Notes under the pieces: model-generated
Databases searched by the model: none
The model's input: only the letters and a program-made list of their open reading frames with translations
What the model was told of the DNA's origin: nothing
In this document: positions 34,311-43,607 of the stretch, piece after piece
Numbering within the stretch: position 1 is the stretch's first letter
Layout: each line of letters begins with the position of its first letter
NCBI RefSeq assembly: GCF_003337735.1
Contig: NZ_QPJY01000013.1
Location: 1-64,000 of the forward strand
Reading direction: 5' to 3'
Length of the DNA: 64,000 bases
From: Thioalbus denitrificans
GTDB taxonomy: Bacteria > Pseudomonadota > Gammaproteobacteria > DSM-26407
Position numbers and translations under genes: made by a program

Positions 34311-35363
34311 TCAGGCCCGCGCCGCGCGGCCGGCGGGCTGCTTCCAGCCCGGCTCCGGCTGCTCGCCCCGCGGCGGGCGCACGGTGTAGGAGCGGGTGGT
34401 GCCCGACTCGAAGTAGGTGCGGGTGAGCAGCTCGCTCAGCACGCCGGTGGTGAGGAACTGCACCGCCATCACCACGAACAGGATGCCCACCAGCAGCAGC
34501 GGGCGGGTGCCGATATCCTCGCCCAGGAACAGCTTCACCCCCAGCAGCCAGGTGAGCGCGACGCCGCCGATGGCGCCGAACACCAGGCCGATGCGGCCGA
34601 AGAAGTGCCCCGGCCGGGCGCGGAAGCGCATGAAGAAGTAGACCGACAGCAGGTCCAGCAGCACCCGGTAGACCCGCGACAGGCCGTACTTCGACTCGCC
34701 AAACTTGCGCGCGTGGTGGTTCACCACCATCTCCTTGATGCGCGCCGGCGAGGTCAGGGAGGCCACCCAGGCGGGGATGAAGCGGTGCATCTCGCCGTAC
34801 AGGCGCACGTCGCGGATGACGTCGCCCCGGAACACCTTCAGGCTGCAGCCGTAGTCGTGCAGGTGCACGCCGGTGATGCGGGCGATGAGGCGGTTGGCGA
34901 TGCGCGAGGGGACCTTGCGCAGCCACAGGTTGTCCTGGCGGTTCTTGCGCCAGCCGGCCACCATGTCCAGGTCTTCGGCCACCAGCCGCGCCACCATGCG
35001 CGGAATGTCCACGGGATCGTTCTGCAGGTCGCCGTCGAGCATGGCCACCACCGTGCCGCGAGCATGATCGATGCCCGCCTGCATGGCCGCCGTCTGGCCG
35101 AAGTTGCGCTGCAGGGTCACGACGCGCACGTGGCTGCCGTAGCGCCGCGCCTCGTCCTGGAGGCGCGCGACCGTGGCGTCGGTGCTGCCGTCGTCCACGA
35201 GGATCAGCTCCCAGGGTCCGGCGTAGCCGGCCAGCCCCTCGTGCACGCGGGCCAGCAGGGGCACCACGTTGTCCTCCTCGTTGTACATGGGAATGACGAT
35301 GGACAGGCTCTCGGAGACGGGCGTGTCGGAAGTGGGAGTGTCGGTGGTCACGTCTGCTTGCAA
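34311..35363 (-). CDS. Polyprenyl-phosphate GT2 glycosyltransferase
   Basis: A 350-residue family 2 glycosyltransferase of the dolichol-phosphate-mannose synthase / ArnC / GtrB type. A catalytic domain comes first: 'SIVIPMYNEEDNV' near 21-33, 'VDDGSTD' near 56-62, 'MLDGDLQNDP' with the DxD. Two C-terminal membrane spans (about 245-300) follow. It should load a sugar from a nucleotide donor onto undecaprenyl phosphate at the inner face of the membrane. Start codon is uncertain: TTG at 35363 next to AGAGG, or GTG 12 bp inside. It sits 42 bp after the PAP2 gene in the same run. Confidence 0.9.
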   Translation of the reverse strand: MQADVTTDTPTSDTPVSESLSIVIPMYNEEDNVVPLLARVHEGLAGYAGPWELILVDDGSTDATVARLQDEARRYGSHVRVVTLQRNFGQTAAMQAGIDHARGTVVAMLDGDLQNDPVDIPRMVARLVAEDLDMVAGWRKNRQDNLWLRKVPSRIANRLIARITGVHLHDYGCSLKVFRGDVIRDVRLYGEMHRFIPAWVASLTSPARIKEMVVNHHARKFGESKYGLSRVYRVLLDLLSVYFFMRFRARPGHFFGRIGLVFGAIGGVALTWLLGVKLFLGEDIGTRPLLLVGILFVVMAVQFLTTGVLSELLTRTYFESGTTRSYTVRPPRGEQPEPGWKQPAGRAARA

Positions 35364-35405
35364 GCCTCTGCTCGATGAATGGAAAACGGTCGCCGGGCGG
35401 CCGGA

Positions 35406-36209
35406 TTACTGGAAGTGCCCTGGAGTCGCCGCTCCCCGGCGGGCGAACAGGCGCAGAAGCGGGGGCAGCAGGCAGACGACGGCAATCAGCCGCTGCCAGT
35501 TCTCCACGCCGTAGCCGGTCTTCTGTCCCACCAGGAGCGTCGCCGCGCAACCGAGCAGGAGCACCGCGAACAGCGCCTGCGCCCGGCCCGAGAGCCCCCA
35601 GGCCCAGCGCCGCGCGATCCAGGTGCCGGCCACGGCGGCCAGCCACCCGCCGCCGGCGCCGGCCAGCACATCCACCGGCCAGTGTACACCAACCACCGAC
35701 CGCGACAGACCCACCAGCAGGGCCAGCACCGCCAGGGAGCGGGTGTGCCAGCGGCCCGGGAAGTGCAGCGCCACCACGCCGGCCAGGGTGAAGATGGTGG
35801 TGGTGTGGCCGGAGGGGAAGGAGCCGGCCTTGAAGGCCGGCCCGATGATGTGCAGCGTCGCCGCGTCCAGCAGCGCCGGCGGGCGCGGCAGGGCCAGCAG
35901 GTCCTTCAGCCCGTGCACGTAGAGGGTCGCCAGCACGGCGGCCACCACCGCGGCCCGGATGATGTCGGGGCGCCGGCCGATGAAGGGCGCCAGCAGCGTG
36001 AGCGCCACCACCGTGTCGCCGAGCACGGTCAGGGCCGCCCAGACGCTGTCGCCGGTCACGGCGCCCCAGCCGTTGAGGAAGCGGAACAGGGCCAGGTTGT
36101 TGTCGCCCATGGCCACGATCAGCAGCGCGGCGGCCGCCAGCAGCGGCACCGCCCAGACCCGGGGATCGCCGAGACGCCCCACCGCCGGAATGTCGTAGTC
36201 GAGCCTCAT
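35406..36209 (-). CDS. PAP2-family lipid phosphatase
   Basis: A 267-residue multi-span membrane protein with all three PAP2 motifs: KDLLALPRP, PSGH and 'SRSVVGVHWPVD' (SRx5HxxxD). These place it among lipid phosphate phosphatases such as undecaprenyl-diphosphate phosphatases and the lipid A phosphatases. Its ATG overlaps the GT39 stop by 4 bp, so the two are translationally coupled. It could recycle the polyprenyl carrier or dephosphorylate the acceptor; which is inference. Confidence 0.9.
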   Translation of the reverse strand: MRLDYDIPAVGRLGDPRVWAVPLLAAAALLIVAMGDNNLALFRFLNGWGAVTGDSVWAALTVLGDTVVALTLLAPFIGRRPDIIRAAVVAAVLATLYVHGLKDLLALPRPPALLDAATLHIIGPAFKAGSFPSGHTTTIFTLAGVVALHFPGRWHTRSLAVLALLVGLSRSVVGVHWPVDVLAGAGGGWLAAVAGTWIARRWAWGLSGRAQALFAVLLLGCAATLLVGQKTGYGVENWQRLIAVVCLLPPLLRLFARRGAATPGHFQ

Positions 36210-37771
36210 GGCCGCACCCGCGCCAGCGCCACGCCCTGCCGGTCGTAGAGCAGGGTGTAGTCCCCGAGGCGCTCCAGGCGGTGGCTCTTGGTGAGCACCA
36301 CCTCGCCCGGCCGCGGCTCCCGGCGCGGCACCACCCGCTGCACGTAGACGCTGAAGCTCGGCGTGTTGATGCCCCACATCACCAGGGGGGCGTCGAGCTG
36401 GCGGGCCACCGCGGCGGCCTCCCGCACCGGGCGCTGCTGCAGGTCGCCGGCCAGCGGGAACAGCAGCGTCGAATTGGCGAGCGCCAGCACCGCGCCCAGC
36501 ACCAGCAGCTTCTGCCCCGGCGGCCGCCGCCGCTCGACGGCGAGATAGAGCCCCACCGCGAGCGCCGCGGCGAAGCCGCCGTACCAGGCCGCCCCGGCAT
36601 ACTCGTCCACCGCGCCCAGCGCCGCCCGGTAGTAAGGGTCCTCCACCAGCGGCAGCGCCGCGAGGATGAGCCGCGGCAGGGCCATGAGGAAGCCGAGGTA
36701 GAGCAGCCCCGGCAGCAGGGTGAGCCAGCGCGAGCGGAGCCCGTCCAGGTGCAGCGCCATGAGCACCATCAGCCCGGTGTAGCCGTAGTTGAGGTAGTGG
36801 GGCAGCTTGGTCCCGGAGAGGGAGAAGAAGACGAACACGAAGGCGAACCAGAGCAGCATGAAGCGCTGCAGGTCGTCGGCCCACACCGCGCGCCAGCGGG
36901 CGAACACCCTGAACAGCAGGGCCGTGTGGGGCAGCACCCCCAGCAGCAGGACCGGCAGGTAGTAGAGGAACCCCCCGCCGTGCCCCTCCATGGGCGAGGA
37001 GAAGCGGCCCACGTTGTGCTTCATGAAGAAGCCCTGGATGAAGGCGTCGCCCTCCTTCAGGTACTGCGCCAGGTACCAGGGCAGCGCGATGGCCGCGAAC
37101 AGCAGCAGCCCGCCGGGATGGAACATGGCCCGCAGCCAGCGCCCGGGCTCGCGGCGGCTGAGGCAGTAGAGGAAGGTCACCGCCGCCGGGACCAGCACCG
37201 CCACCGGTCCCTTGGCCAGGAAGCCCAGCCCGGCGCAGGCGAAGGCGGCAAGGATCCAGCGCCGCCCCCCCTCGCGCAGGTGCAGGTAGGCGGCCAGCAC
37301 CGCGGCGGCGAGCAGGACGTTGAGCAGCGCGTCGGCCGTGGCCGCCTTGGCCATGACCGTGATCATCAGCGCCGTGGCGGTCAGTCCGGCGCCGTAGAGG
37401 GACTCGCGCGGACCCGCCACCCGGCCCATGAAGGCGCCCACCAGCAGTACCCAGAGGCTCGCCGAGAGCGCCGAGGGCAGGCGGAAGGCGAACTCGTTCA
37501 CCCCGAAGGCGAGCACCGCCGCGGCCTGCAGCCAGTAGACCAGGATCGGCTTGTCGTAGCGGGGCTCGCCGTTGAGGTAGGTGGAGATGAAATCCCCGCG
37601 CTCGAACATCTCGCGTGTGGCCTCGCTGAAGGCCCCCTCGTCGAGGTCGAACAGGGGCACCGAGCCGATGCCCACCCAGAACCCCGCCACCACGGCCAGC
37701 AGCACCAGCGCCAGCAGCGCCCGGTGCTCGGCGGCTGCGAGCGGCGGGCTGTGGTTCGATTGCGGGCTCAT
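36206..37771 (-). CDS. GT39 (ArnT/PMT-like) membrane glycosyltransferase
   Basis: A 521-residue integral membrane glycosyltransferase of family 39. The N-terminal periplasmic-loop acidic motif is 'LFDLDEGAFSEATREM' near 41-56, as in ArnT (DE). Then come many hydrophobic spans and a C-terminal periplasmic domain. Such enzymes transfer a sugar from a polyprenyl-phosphate donor to lipid A, protein or another acceptor on the outer face. It lies 13 bp downstream of the PAP2-GT39 fusion gene and is coupled to the PAP2 gene. Confidence 0.9.
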   Translation of the reverse strand: MSPQSNHSPPLAAAEHRALLALVLLAVVAGFWVGIGSVPLFDLDEGAFSEATREMFERGDFISTYLNGEPRYDKPILVYWLQAAAVLAFGVNEFAFRLPSALSASLWVLLVGAFMGRVAGPRESLYGAGLTATALMITVMAKAATADALLNVLLAAAVLAAYLHLREGGRRWILAAFACAGLGFLAKGPVAVLVPAAVTFLYCLSRREPGRWLRAMFHPGGLLLFAAIALPWYLAQYLKEGDAFIQGFFMKHNVGRFSSPMEGHGGGFLYYLPVLLLGVLPHTALLFRVFARWRAVWADDLQRFMLLWFAFVFVFFSLSGTKLPHYLNYGYTGLMVLMALHLDGLRSRWLTLLPGLLYLGFLMALPRLILAALPLVEDPYYRAALGAVDEYAGAAWYGGFAAALAVGLYLAVERRRPPGQKLLVLGAVLALANSTLLFPLAGDLQQRPVREAAAVARQLDAPLVMWGINTPSFSVYVQRVVPRREPRPGEVVLTKSHRLERLGDYTLLYDRQGVALARVRP

Positions 37772-37784
37772 GGGGGGACCGGGC

Positions 37785-39908
37785 TCAGTACTTGCCCGGC
37801 TCGGGCCAGTCGACGGGCCGGAAATCCTCGCACAGGTAGCCGCGCAGCAGGCGGATCACCCGTCCGTCGGCATCCACCGCGGGCACCACCGGCAGCGCGC
37901 TGCAGCGGGCGAAGGCGGCCTCCACCACCGCCGGCAGCTCCGGGTCGTCGCTCACGTAGAGCCCGGTCCGGCCCGCCTCCCGCTGCGGTCCCGGCCACAG
38001 GTCGCGCTGGTTGTAGCGCCGATCCCTGTCGCCGGTCTGGTAGACGGGGATCTCCCGCGGCCAGTAGTAGGCGATCCAGGCCCCCATCTTGTAGTCGTCC
38101 ACCAGCGCGAACCGGGCCGCGGGCGCCTGGGCGGCGAGCCGGGCCACCGGATCGGACCATTCGCGCAGGCGGTGCAGCGGCGCGCGGTCCGCGGGCAGCC
38201 CCAGCACCATGGGGAACAGGGCCAGGCCCACGATCGCCACCGACAGCGCCATGCCGCCGGCCAGCACCCGCCGCGCGCCGCGGCCGAGCCCCGGAATGGC
38301 GCCCGCGAACAGGGCCAGGAAACCGATATAGACCGGCGCGGCCCAGTTCAGCTGCACCTTCCCGGTGGCCGCCTTGAACAGGAAGAAGGCCAGCCCCGCC
38401 AGGGAGACGATCCAGACCAGGCGCCGCGCCGCACCGGCGGGACGCCGCCACAGCACCGTCACCGCCAGCGCCGCCACCAGCGGTGACAGCGCGAGCCACT
38501 GCCCGCCGACGAACTCGCCCAGCCTTCCCAGCGACCAGGTGTCCGGCCCCACGTGGCCCAACTCGTGGCGCAGCATCACCCAGTCGTTGGCGGCGTTCCA
38601 GACCAGCACCGGGCTCATGAGCACCACCATCAGCGCCAGCCCGTCCCACAGCCGCGGGTCGCGCAGGTGGCGCCAGCGGGCGGGCGAGAGCAGCACCAGC
38701 AGCCCGACGATGGCCGGCAGCAGCCCGATGGAGAGCTTGGTCAGCGCCCCCAGGCCCACCGCCGCGCCCAGCTCCAGCCAGGCCCGGGAGCGGCCACCCT
38801 CCAGCGCCCGCACCGCCGCCCACAGCCCCCAGGTCCAGAACAGGAACAGAAACACGTCGGTGGTCATCACCAGGCCGAGGGTGAAGTAGAGCGGCGTGGT
38901 GAGCCCCAGCAGCACCGCCCACCAGCCCGCGGCGCGGCCGCCGCCCAGGTCGCGGGCCAGGGCGAAGAGCAGCGCCAGCCAGCCGCTGGCGGCGATCCAG
39001 GCCGGCAGCCTGGTCTGCCACTCGCCATGGCCGAACAGGCTCTCGCTGGCGAAGATGAGCCACGCCACCAGCGGCCCCTTGGAGTAGTAGCTCCAGTCCA
39101 GGTGGCGTGACCACTCCCAGTACTGGGCCTCGTCGAAGTGCATCTCCAGTCCCGCGGCGGCGGCCAGCAGCGCCCGCAGCGCCACCAGCGCCAGCCCCAG
39201 CCCCAGCAGCAGCTGCCAGTCGGGACGGGCGGCCAGGCGCGCGGCCCAGGCGGGAGTCCCCCCGCCTGCCGGGGCGGCCATGGGCGGCAGGTCGACGGGT
39301 TCGAAGCGGGTCGCCGTCCCGTTGCCCGCCGGGGGTGCCTGCGGCCGCAGGCGCCGGGCGAAGGGCAGGAAGCGCAGCGCCAGCCCGGCCGCCAGCGCCC
39401 CCCAGGCCAGGCCGATGCCGGCGCCCGCCAGCACCTGGCTCGGGTAGTGCTTGCCCAGGTAGACCCGGGAGACGGCCACCAGCACGGCGATCACGGCCAT
39501 GGCCACGGTGAGCCAGCGCGCACGCACGGTCAGGGCAAGGAAGACCGCGGCGGCGAAGAAGTTCAGGGCATGGTTCGAGGGCATGCCCGTCACCGGGGCG
39601 TTGCACTGGCGCGGCGCGCCGCCCCCGGGCGGGCGCAGCAGCTCCCAGACCTCGAAGCAGGGCCGGGGCTGCTCGATGAGGTGCTTGAGCAGGTTGCCGA
39701 TGCCGTCGCCCAGGAGGACGGCGAGAATCAGCAGCCCCCAGAGCTTGACCCCGTCCCGTCCGCGCCAGGCGGCAAGCCCCGCCAGGATGGCCAGCAGCAG
39801 CGGGATGGAGAAGGCGCCGCGCTCGGAGACCCAGGCGAACAGGGTGTCCAGCCATGGCTGGGCCCAGTCCTGGTTGATCCAGAGCAGGATCTGCCGGTCA
39901 ACGCCCAT
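37785..39908 (-). CDS. Fusion: PAP2 phosphatase + GT39 glycosyltransferase
   Basis: A 707-residue protein joining two membrane enzymes. Residues 1-190 are a PAP2 phosphatase: K75-x6-R82-P83, P110-S111-N112-H113 (the usual Gly replaced by Asn) and S147-R148-x5-H154. The final motif Asp is replaced by Gln158. A linker of about 40 residues follows. Residues about 230-707 are a GT39 with 'MHFDEAQYWEW' near 255 and 'YYSKGPLVAW'. Both halves are in one uninterrupted frame. Fusion suggests that dephosphorylation and sugar addition occur at the same acceptor. The flanking genes encode flippase-like, PAP2, GT39 and GT2 proteins. Confidence 0.9.
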   Translation of the reverse strand: MGVDRQILLWINQDWAQPWLDTLFAWVSERGAFSIPLLLAILAGLAAWRGRDGVKLWGLLILAVLLGDGIGNLLKHLIEQPRPCFEVWELLRPPGGGAPRQCNAPVTGMPSNHALNFFAAAVFLALTVRARWLTVAMAVIAVLVAVSRVYLGKHYPSQVLAGAGIGLAWGALAAGLALRFLPFARRLRPQAPPAGNGTATRFEPVDLPPMAAPAGGGTPAWAARLAARPDWQLLLGLGLALVALRALLAAAAGLEMHFDEAQYWEWSRHLDWSYYSKGPLVAWLIFASESLFGHGEWQTRLPAWIAASGWLALLFALARDLGGGRAAGWWAVLLGLTTPLYFTLGLVMTTDVFLFLFWTWGLWAAVRALEGGRSRAWLELGAAVGLGALTKLSIGLLPAIVGLLVLLSPARWRHLRDPRLWDGLALMVVLMSPVLVWNAANDWVMLRHELGHVGPDTWSLGRLGEFVGGQWLALSPLVAALAVTVLWRRPAGAARRLVWIVSLAGLAFFLFKAATGKVQLNWAAPVYIGFLALFAGAIPGLGRGARRVLAGGMALSVAIVGLALFPMVLGLPADRAPLHRLREWSDPVARLAAQAPAARFALVDDYKMGAWIAYYWPREIPVYQTGDRDRRYNQRDLWPGPQREAGRTGLYVSDDPELPAVVEAAFARCSALPVVPAVDADGRVIRLLRGYLCEDFRPVDWPEPGKY

Positions 39909-40815
39909 GGCTGCGGCCCATGACCAGGCTGAAGGCGCCCCCGATCAGGGTAACGCCGAGCAGGAACAGGTGCAGGTTCACCGCCGCGCCCAGCGCCGAC
40001 TCGCCGTCCAGCCCCTGGGGCAGGAGGGCGGCGACGATGCCCGCCTCGTAGGTGCCCGCACCCGCCACGCCGTGGATGGGCAGCACGCTGGTGAGTTCGC
40101 CGCCGAACACCCCCAGCACCGCGCCGGGCAGGCTCACGTCCACGAACAGCGCCAGCACCCAGGCGAACACGCCCAGCTTCACCGTCCAGTTCACCATCGT
40201 CCAGGACCAGGCCCGGAACAGCATCCCCGAGGATCGGGGCGAGCCCTCCAGCGCCTTGCGCAGCAGCCCCTGCAGCCCGCCCTTGTGCGGGGAGATGCGC
40301 CGCAGCAGCCAGTTGTTCAGCAGCCAGGCCCAGCCGGGCACGCTCAGCCACACCAGCGACAGGCCGAGGATGGCCCACGGCGGCAGCCACAGGGCGCCGA
40401 GCGCCCACAGCCCCACCAGGGCGATGGTGTGCAGGTCCAGCAGGCGGAACCAGATCAGCGCCGGCACCGAGCGCGCCAGGGGCACGTCGAAGTAGCGCTG
40501 CATGAGCACCGGGAAGGCCACCTCGCCGCTGCGGGCCGGCAGCAGGTTGTTGAAGAAGTTGTGCTGCAGCATCAGCTTGAAGGCGAGCGGGAAACGGCCG
40601 CGCACCTCCTCGGCGAAAAAGTCGTAGAGGCGCACCGCGCGCAGCCCGTAGGTGCAGATCACCAGCAGCACCGCGGCGGCCATGGGCGGCAAGGGCACGG
40701 CGAGCCACGGCTGCAGCAGCCGGCCCCAGCCCACGTACGCCTGCACGGCCACGACGAGGCCGATGAGCAGCAGGAAGGCAGCCAGCCGCTTCAGCTTGAG
40801 AGAGGAAATAGCCAA
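39898..40815 (-). CDS. YbhN/AglD-type (LPG synthase TM-like) membrane protein
   Basis: A 305-residue protein with about eight hydrophobic spans, of the UPF0104 / lysylphosphatidylglycerol-synthase membrane family. Family cues include 'FFNNLLPARSGEVAFPVL' near 86-103 and 'VLPIHGVAGAGTYEAGI' near 243-259. Relatives have been proposed to move lipids across the membrane or to take part in lipid-linked glycosylation (AglD). It begins with TTG at 40815 next to AGGG and is the first gene of the envelope run. Its stop overlaps the fusion gene start by 11 bp. Confidence 0.85.
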   Translation of the reverse strand: MAISSLKLKRLAAFLLLIGLVVAVQAYVGWGRLLQPWLAVPLPPMAAAVLLVICTYGLRAVRLYDFFAEEVRGRFPLAFKLMLQHNFFNNLLPARSGEVAFPVLMQRYFDVPLARSVPALIWFRLLDLHTIALVGLWALGALWLPPWAILGLSLVWLSVPGWAWLLNNWLLRRISPHKGGLQGLLRKALEGSPRSSGMLFRAWSWTMVNWTVKLGVFAWVLALFVDVSLPGAVLGVFGGELTSVLPIHGVAGAGTYEAGIVAALLPQGLDGESALGAAVNLHLFLLGVTLIGGAFSLVMGRSHGR

Positions 40816-40980
40816 CCCTGGAAGGTCCCTGCCGGCCCGGAAGAGAAAGCGTGGAAATCTAGCATCAACGGGGGTTCAACTCAATAAGTCTGGATGAATA
40901 CTGGGGTTTTTGGGGACAAGGGATGAGGGTTTATGGATACGAGGATAAAGGTGAATGGATAAAGGTAAGAGGGCCGCTCA

Positions 40981-41070
40981 TCCGTGTTCCGTGTTCCGTG
41001 TTCCGTGTTCCGTGTTCCGTGTTCCGTGTTCCGTGGGTGCGTGGGTGCGTGAGTGCGTGAGTGCGTGAAG
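40981..41070 (+). repeat. Heptamer array passing into octamer array
   Basis: Seven TCCGTGT units (40981-41029) run into a partial TCCGTGG, then GGGTGCGT/GAGTGCGT octamers to about 41070. The block lies in the 433-bp gap 40816-41248 upstream of both the envelope run and yyaL. The gap also holds AT-rich ATAAAGGTGAATGG text (40940-40980) and the degenerate block at 41080-41138. No gene lies in the gap. Confidence 0.92.
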
Positions 41071-41079
41071 GGTCAATTG

Positions 41080-41138
41080 AGTGCGTGAAGGGTCAATGGA
41101 TAATGGACAAAGGATAAAGGTGGCTGGAGCCGAACGGG
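41080..41138 (+). repeat. Degenerate dispersed block, copy 1
   Basis: Begins GTGCGTGAAGGGTCAATGG and ends GGTGGCTGGAGCCGAACGGG. A similar block, with a few internal differences, is at 43507-43567. In both places it directly follows an octamer array, so array and block form one composite element. Confidence 0.75.
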
Positions 41139-41248
41139 GACGCTCTGAATACGGAACACGGAAAACCGTTCTTCCCCGCGCTCTCGGTGTATCCACTCCT
41201 GGCCGGCCAATGTAGACTGTTTCGGTCGGATATTCACCGGAGCCCGCC

Positions 41249-43327
41249 ATGAGCCACGCCCCCGCCCACTCCAACCGCCTTGCCGCGGAAACCAGCCCCT
41301 ACCTGCTCCAGCACGCCCACAACCCCGTGGCATGGCAGCCCTGGGGGGAGGAGGCGCTGGCGCTGGCGCGGGCGGAAAACCGCCCCATCCTGCTCTCCAT
41401 CGGCTACTCGGCCTGCCACTGGTGCCACGTGATGGCCCACGAATCCTTCGAGGACCCGGAGACCGCGGCGGTGCTGAACCGCCTGTTCGTGAACATCAAG
41501 GTGGATCGCGAGGAGCGCCCGGATCTGGACAAGATCTACCAGACCGCCCACCAGCTGCTCACCGGCCGGGGCGGCGGCTGGCCCCTGACGGTGTTCCTGG
41601 ACCCCCGCGATCACACCCCCTTCTTCGCCGGCACCTACTTCCCCCGCGAGCCGCGCCACGGCCTGCCCGCCTTCACCGACCTCTGCCGACGGGTGGCGGA
41701 GTGGTACGGGGAGCACGCCGATGACCTGGCCGGCCACGCCTGGGCCCTCGGCGAGGCCATGACCCGCCTCAACCCGGCCCCGGCCGGCGGTGAGATTCTC
41801 GACGGCGCCCCCCTGGAGGATGCCCGGGCCCAGCTGGAGTCGGCCTTCGAGTCCCGCCACGGCGGCTTCGGCCAGGCGCCCAAGTTCCCCCACCCCGACA
41901 ACCTCAACCGGCTGCTGCGCCACTGGCACGCCAGCCGCGTGCGCGGCAACGAGGACGAGACGGCGCTGAAGATGGCCGCCATGACCCTGACGCGCATGGC
42001 CATGGGCGGGCTGTTCGACCAGCTGGGCGGGGGCTTCTGCCGCTACTCGGTGGACAACGAGTGGATGATCCCCCACTTCGAGAAGATGCTCTACGACAAC
42101 GCCCTCCTGCTGCCCGTCTACGCCGACGCGGCCCAGGCCACCGGCAACGGCTTCTATGCCCGCATCGCCGCCGAGACCGGCGAGTGGGCGCTGCGGGAGA
42201 TGCGCGCCCCGGGGGGCGGCTTCACCTCGGCGCTGGATGCCGACAGCGAGGGCGAGGAGGGCCGCTTCTACACCTGGACCCGCGAGGAGGTGGAGGCGCT
42301 GCTCAGCCCCGGGGAGTTCGCCGTGGCGGCCCACCGCTTCCGCCTCGACGGCGAGCCGAACTTCGAGGGCCGCTGGTATCCCCATGTCTTCCACTCCCTG
42401 GCGGAGACGGCGCGGCGGCTGGGAATCGACGAGACCGAGGCGGCGCGGCGCTTCGAGGCGGCCCGGGAACGGCTGTTCCAGGCCCGCGGGAAGCGGGTGC
42501 GGCCGGGCCGCGACGACAAGGTGCTGAGCGCCTGGAACGGGCTGATGATCCGCGGCCTGGCGCGGGCCGGGCGCCTCCTCGGGCGGGAGGATTTCCTGCA
42601 GGCGGCGGAGCAGGCGCTGGACTTCCTGCGCACCGGGCTGTGGCGGGAGGGCCGCCTGCTGGCGAGCTGGAAGGATGGCCGCGCCCGGCACGCCGCCTAC
42701 CTGGACGACTACGTCTTTCTCGCCGACGGCATCCTGGAGCTGCTGCAGGCCCGCTGGCGGGAGGGCGACCTGGAATTCGCCCTGGAGCTGGTGGAGGCGG
42801 TGCTCGCCCACTTCGAGGATCGCGAGGCCGGCGGCTTCTTCTTCACCGCCGACGATCACGAGCGGCTCATCCACCGTCCCAAGCCGATGCTGGACGAGGC
42901 GCTGCCCTCCGGCAACGGCATCGCCGCCCAGGTGCTGCTGCGCCTCGGCCACCTGCTGGGCGAGACCCGCTACCTGGACGCCGCCGAGGGCACGCTGCGC
43001 GCCGCCTGGAACGGCATCCGCGAGGCGCCCTACGCCCATACCAGCCTGCTGACCGCCCTGGAGGAGTACCTCGACCCGCCCCGCAGCGTGGTGCTGCGCG
43101 GCCACGGTGAGGCGCTGGCCCGGTGGCAGGCGCTGGCGCAGAAGGCCTACGACCCCGGCCGGATGGTGCTGGCCATCCCCGCGGAAGCCGGAGCGCTCCC
43201 GGGCCTCCTCGCCGAGCGCAGACCCCGGGGCGAGGCGATCGCCTACCTCTGCACCGGCACCGCCTGCGCGGCGCCCGTCACCACCCTGGCCGGGTTCGAG
43301 CGGGCGCTGGAGGGGAAGTGGGACTGA
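41249..43327 (+). CDS. Thioredoxin-domain protein (YyaL/SSP411, DUF255)
   Basis: A 692-residue protein of the YyaL family. The N-terminal DUF255 thioredoxin-like domain has the redox pair C56-x-x-C59 in '[11 protein letters not shown]' and spans about residues 7-165. The rest is an (alpha/alpha)6-like barrel resembling N-acylglucosamine epimerases and glycosidases. Its biochemical activity is not established. Family length is about 690, so it is complete. It has no close partners and is flanked on both sides by tandem repeats. Confidence 0.92.
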   Translation: MSHAPAHSNRLAAETSPYLLQHAHNPVAWQPWGEEALALARAENRPILLSIGYSACHWCHVMAHESFEDPETAAVLNRLFVNIKVDREERPDLDKIYQTAHQLLTGRGGGWPLTVFLDPRDHTPFFAGTYFPREPRHGLPAFTDLCRRVAEWYGEHADDLAGHAWALGEAMTRLNPAPAGGEILDGAPLEDARAQLESAFESRHGGFGQAPKFPHPDNLNRLLRHWHASRVRGNEDETALKMAAMTLTRMAMGGLFDQLGGGFCRYSVDNEWMIPHFEKMLYDNALLLPVYADAAQATGNGFYARIAAETGEWALREMRAPGGGFTSALDADSEGEEGRFYTWTREEVEALLSPGEFAVAAHRFRLDGEPNFEGRWYPHVFHSLAETARRLGIDETEAARRFEAARERLFQARGKRVRPGRDDKVLSAWNGLMIRGLARAGRLLGREDFLQAAEQALDFLRTGLWREGRLLASWKDGRARHAAYLDDYVFLADGILELLQARWREGDLEFALELVEAVLAHFEDREAGGFFFTADDHERLIHRPKPMLDEALPSGNGIAAQVLLRLGHLLGETRYLDAAEGTLRAAWNGIREAPYAHTSLLTALEEYLDPPRSVVLRGHGEALARWQALAQKAYDPGRMVLAIPAEAGALPGLLAERRPRGEAIAYLCTGTACAAPVTTLAGFERALEGKWD

Positions 43328-43364
43328 ATCGGTTCACCGCCAAGGGCGCCAAGACACGAAATGA

Positions 43365-43516
43365 TGCGTGAGTGCGTGAGTGCGTGAATGCGTGAATGCG
43401 TGAGTGCGTGAATGCGTGAGTGCGTGAGTGCGTGAGTGCGTGAGTGCGTGAATGCGTGAGTGCGTGAGTGCGTGAGTGCGTGAGTGCGTGAGTGCGTGAG
43501 TGCGTGAGTGCGTGAA
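43365..43516 (+). repeat. Octamer array (TGCGTGAG/A)n, 19 units
   Basis: The longest octamer array in the window, beginning 38 bp after the yyaL stop. Units end in G or A, and A-ending units are scattered among them. Open frames through it on the minus strand encode only a repeating Thr/His/Ser/Arg peptide and are not genes. Confidence 0.97.
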
Positions 43517-43567
43517 GGGTCAATGGCCAATGGATAATGGATAAAGGTGGCTGGAGCCAGAACGGGC
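43507..43567 (+). repeat. Degenerate dispersed block, copy 2
   Basis: Second copy of the composite block found at 41080-41138 (CGTGAAGGGTCAATGG ... GGTGGCTGGAGCCAGAACGGG). It follows the 19-unit octamer array. Confidence 0.75.
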
Positions 43568-43607
43568 AATCCCTTCACCTTTAACCCTTCACCATTACCC
43601 CAACCAA

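Noticed and set aside
43365-43516. Tandem array considered as a CRISPR
   Set aside because: The unit is 8 bp with no spacers, and there are no cas genes in the window.
43243-43578. Minus-strand frames of 80-110 residues across the octamer array
   Set aside because: They encode only a repeated Thr-His-Ala/Ser-Arg pattern set by the octamer.
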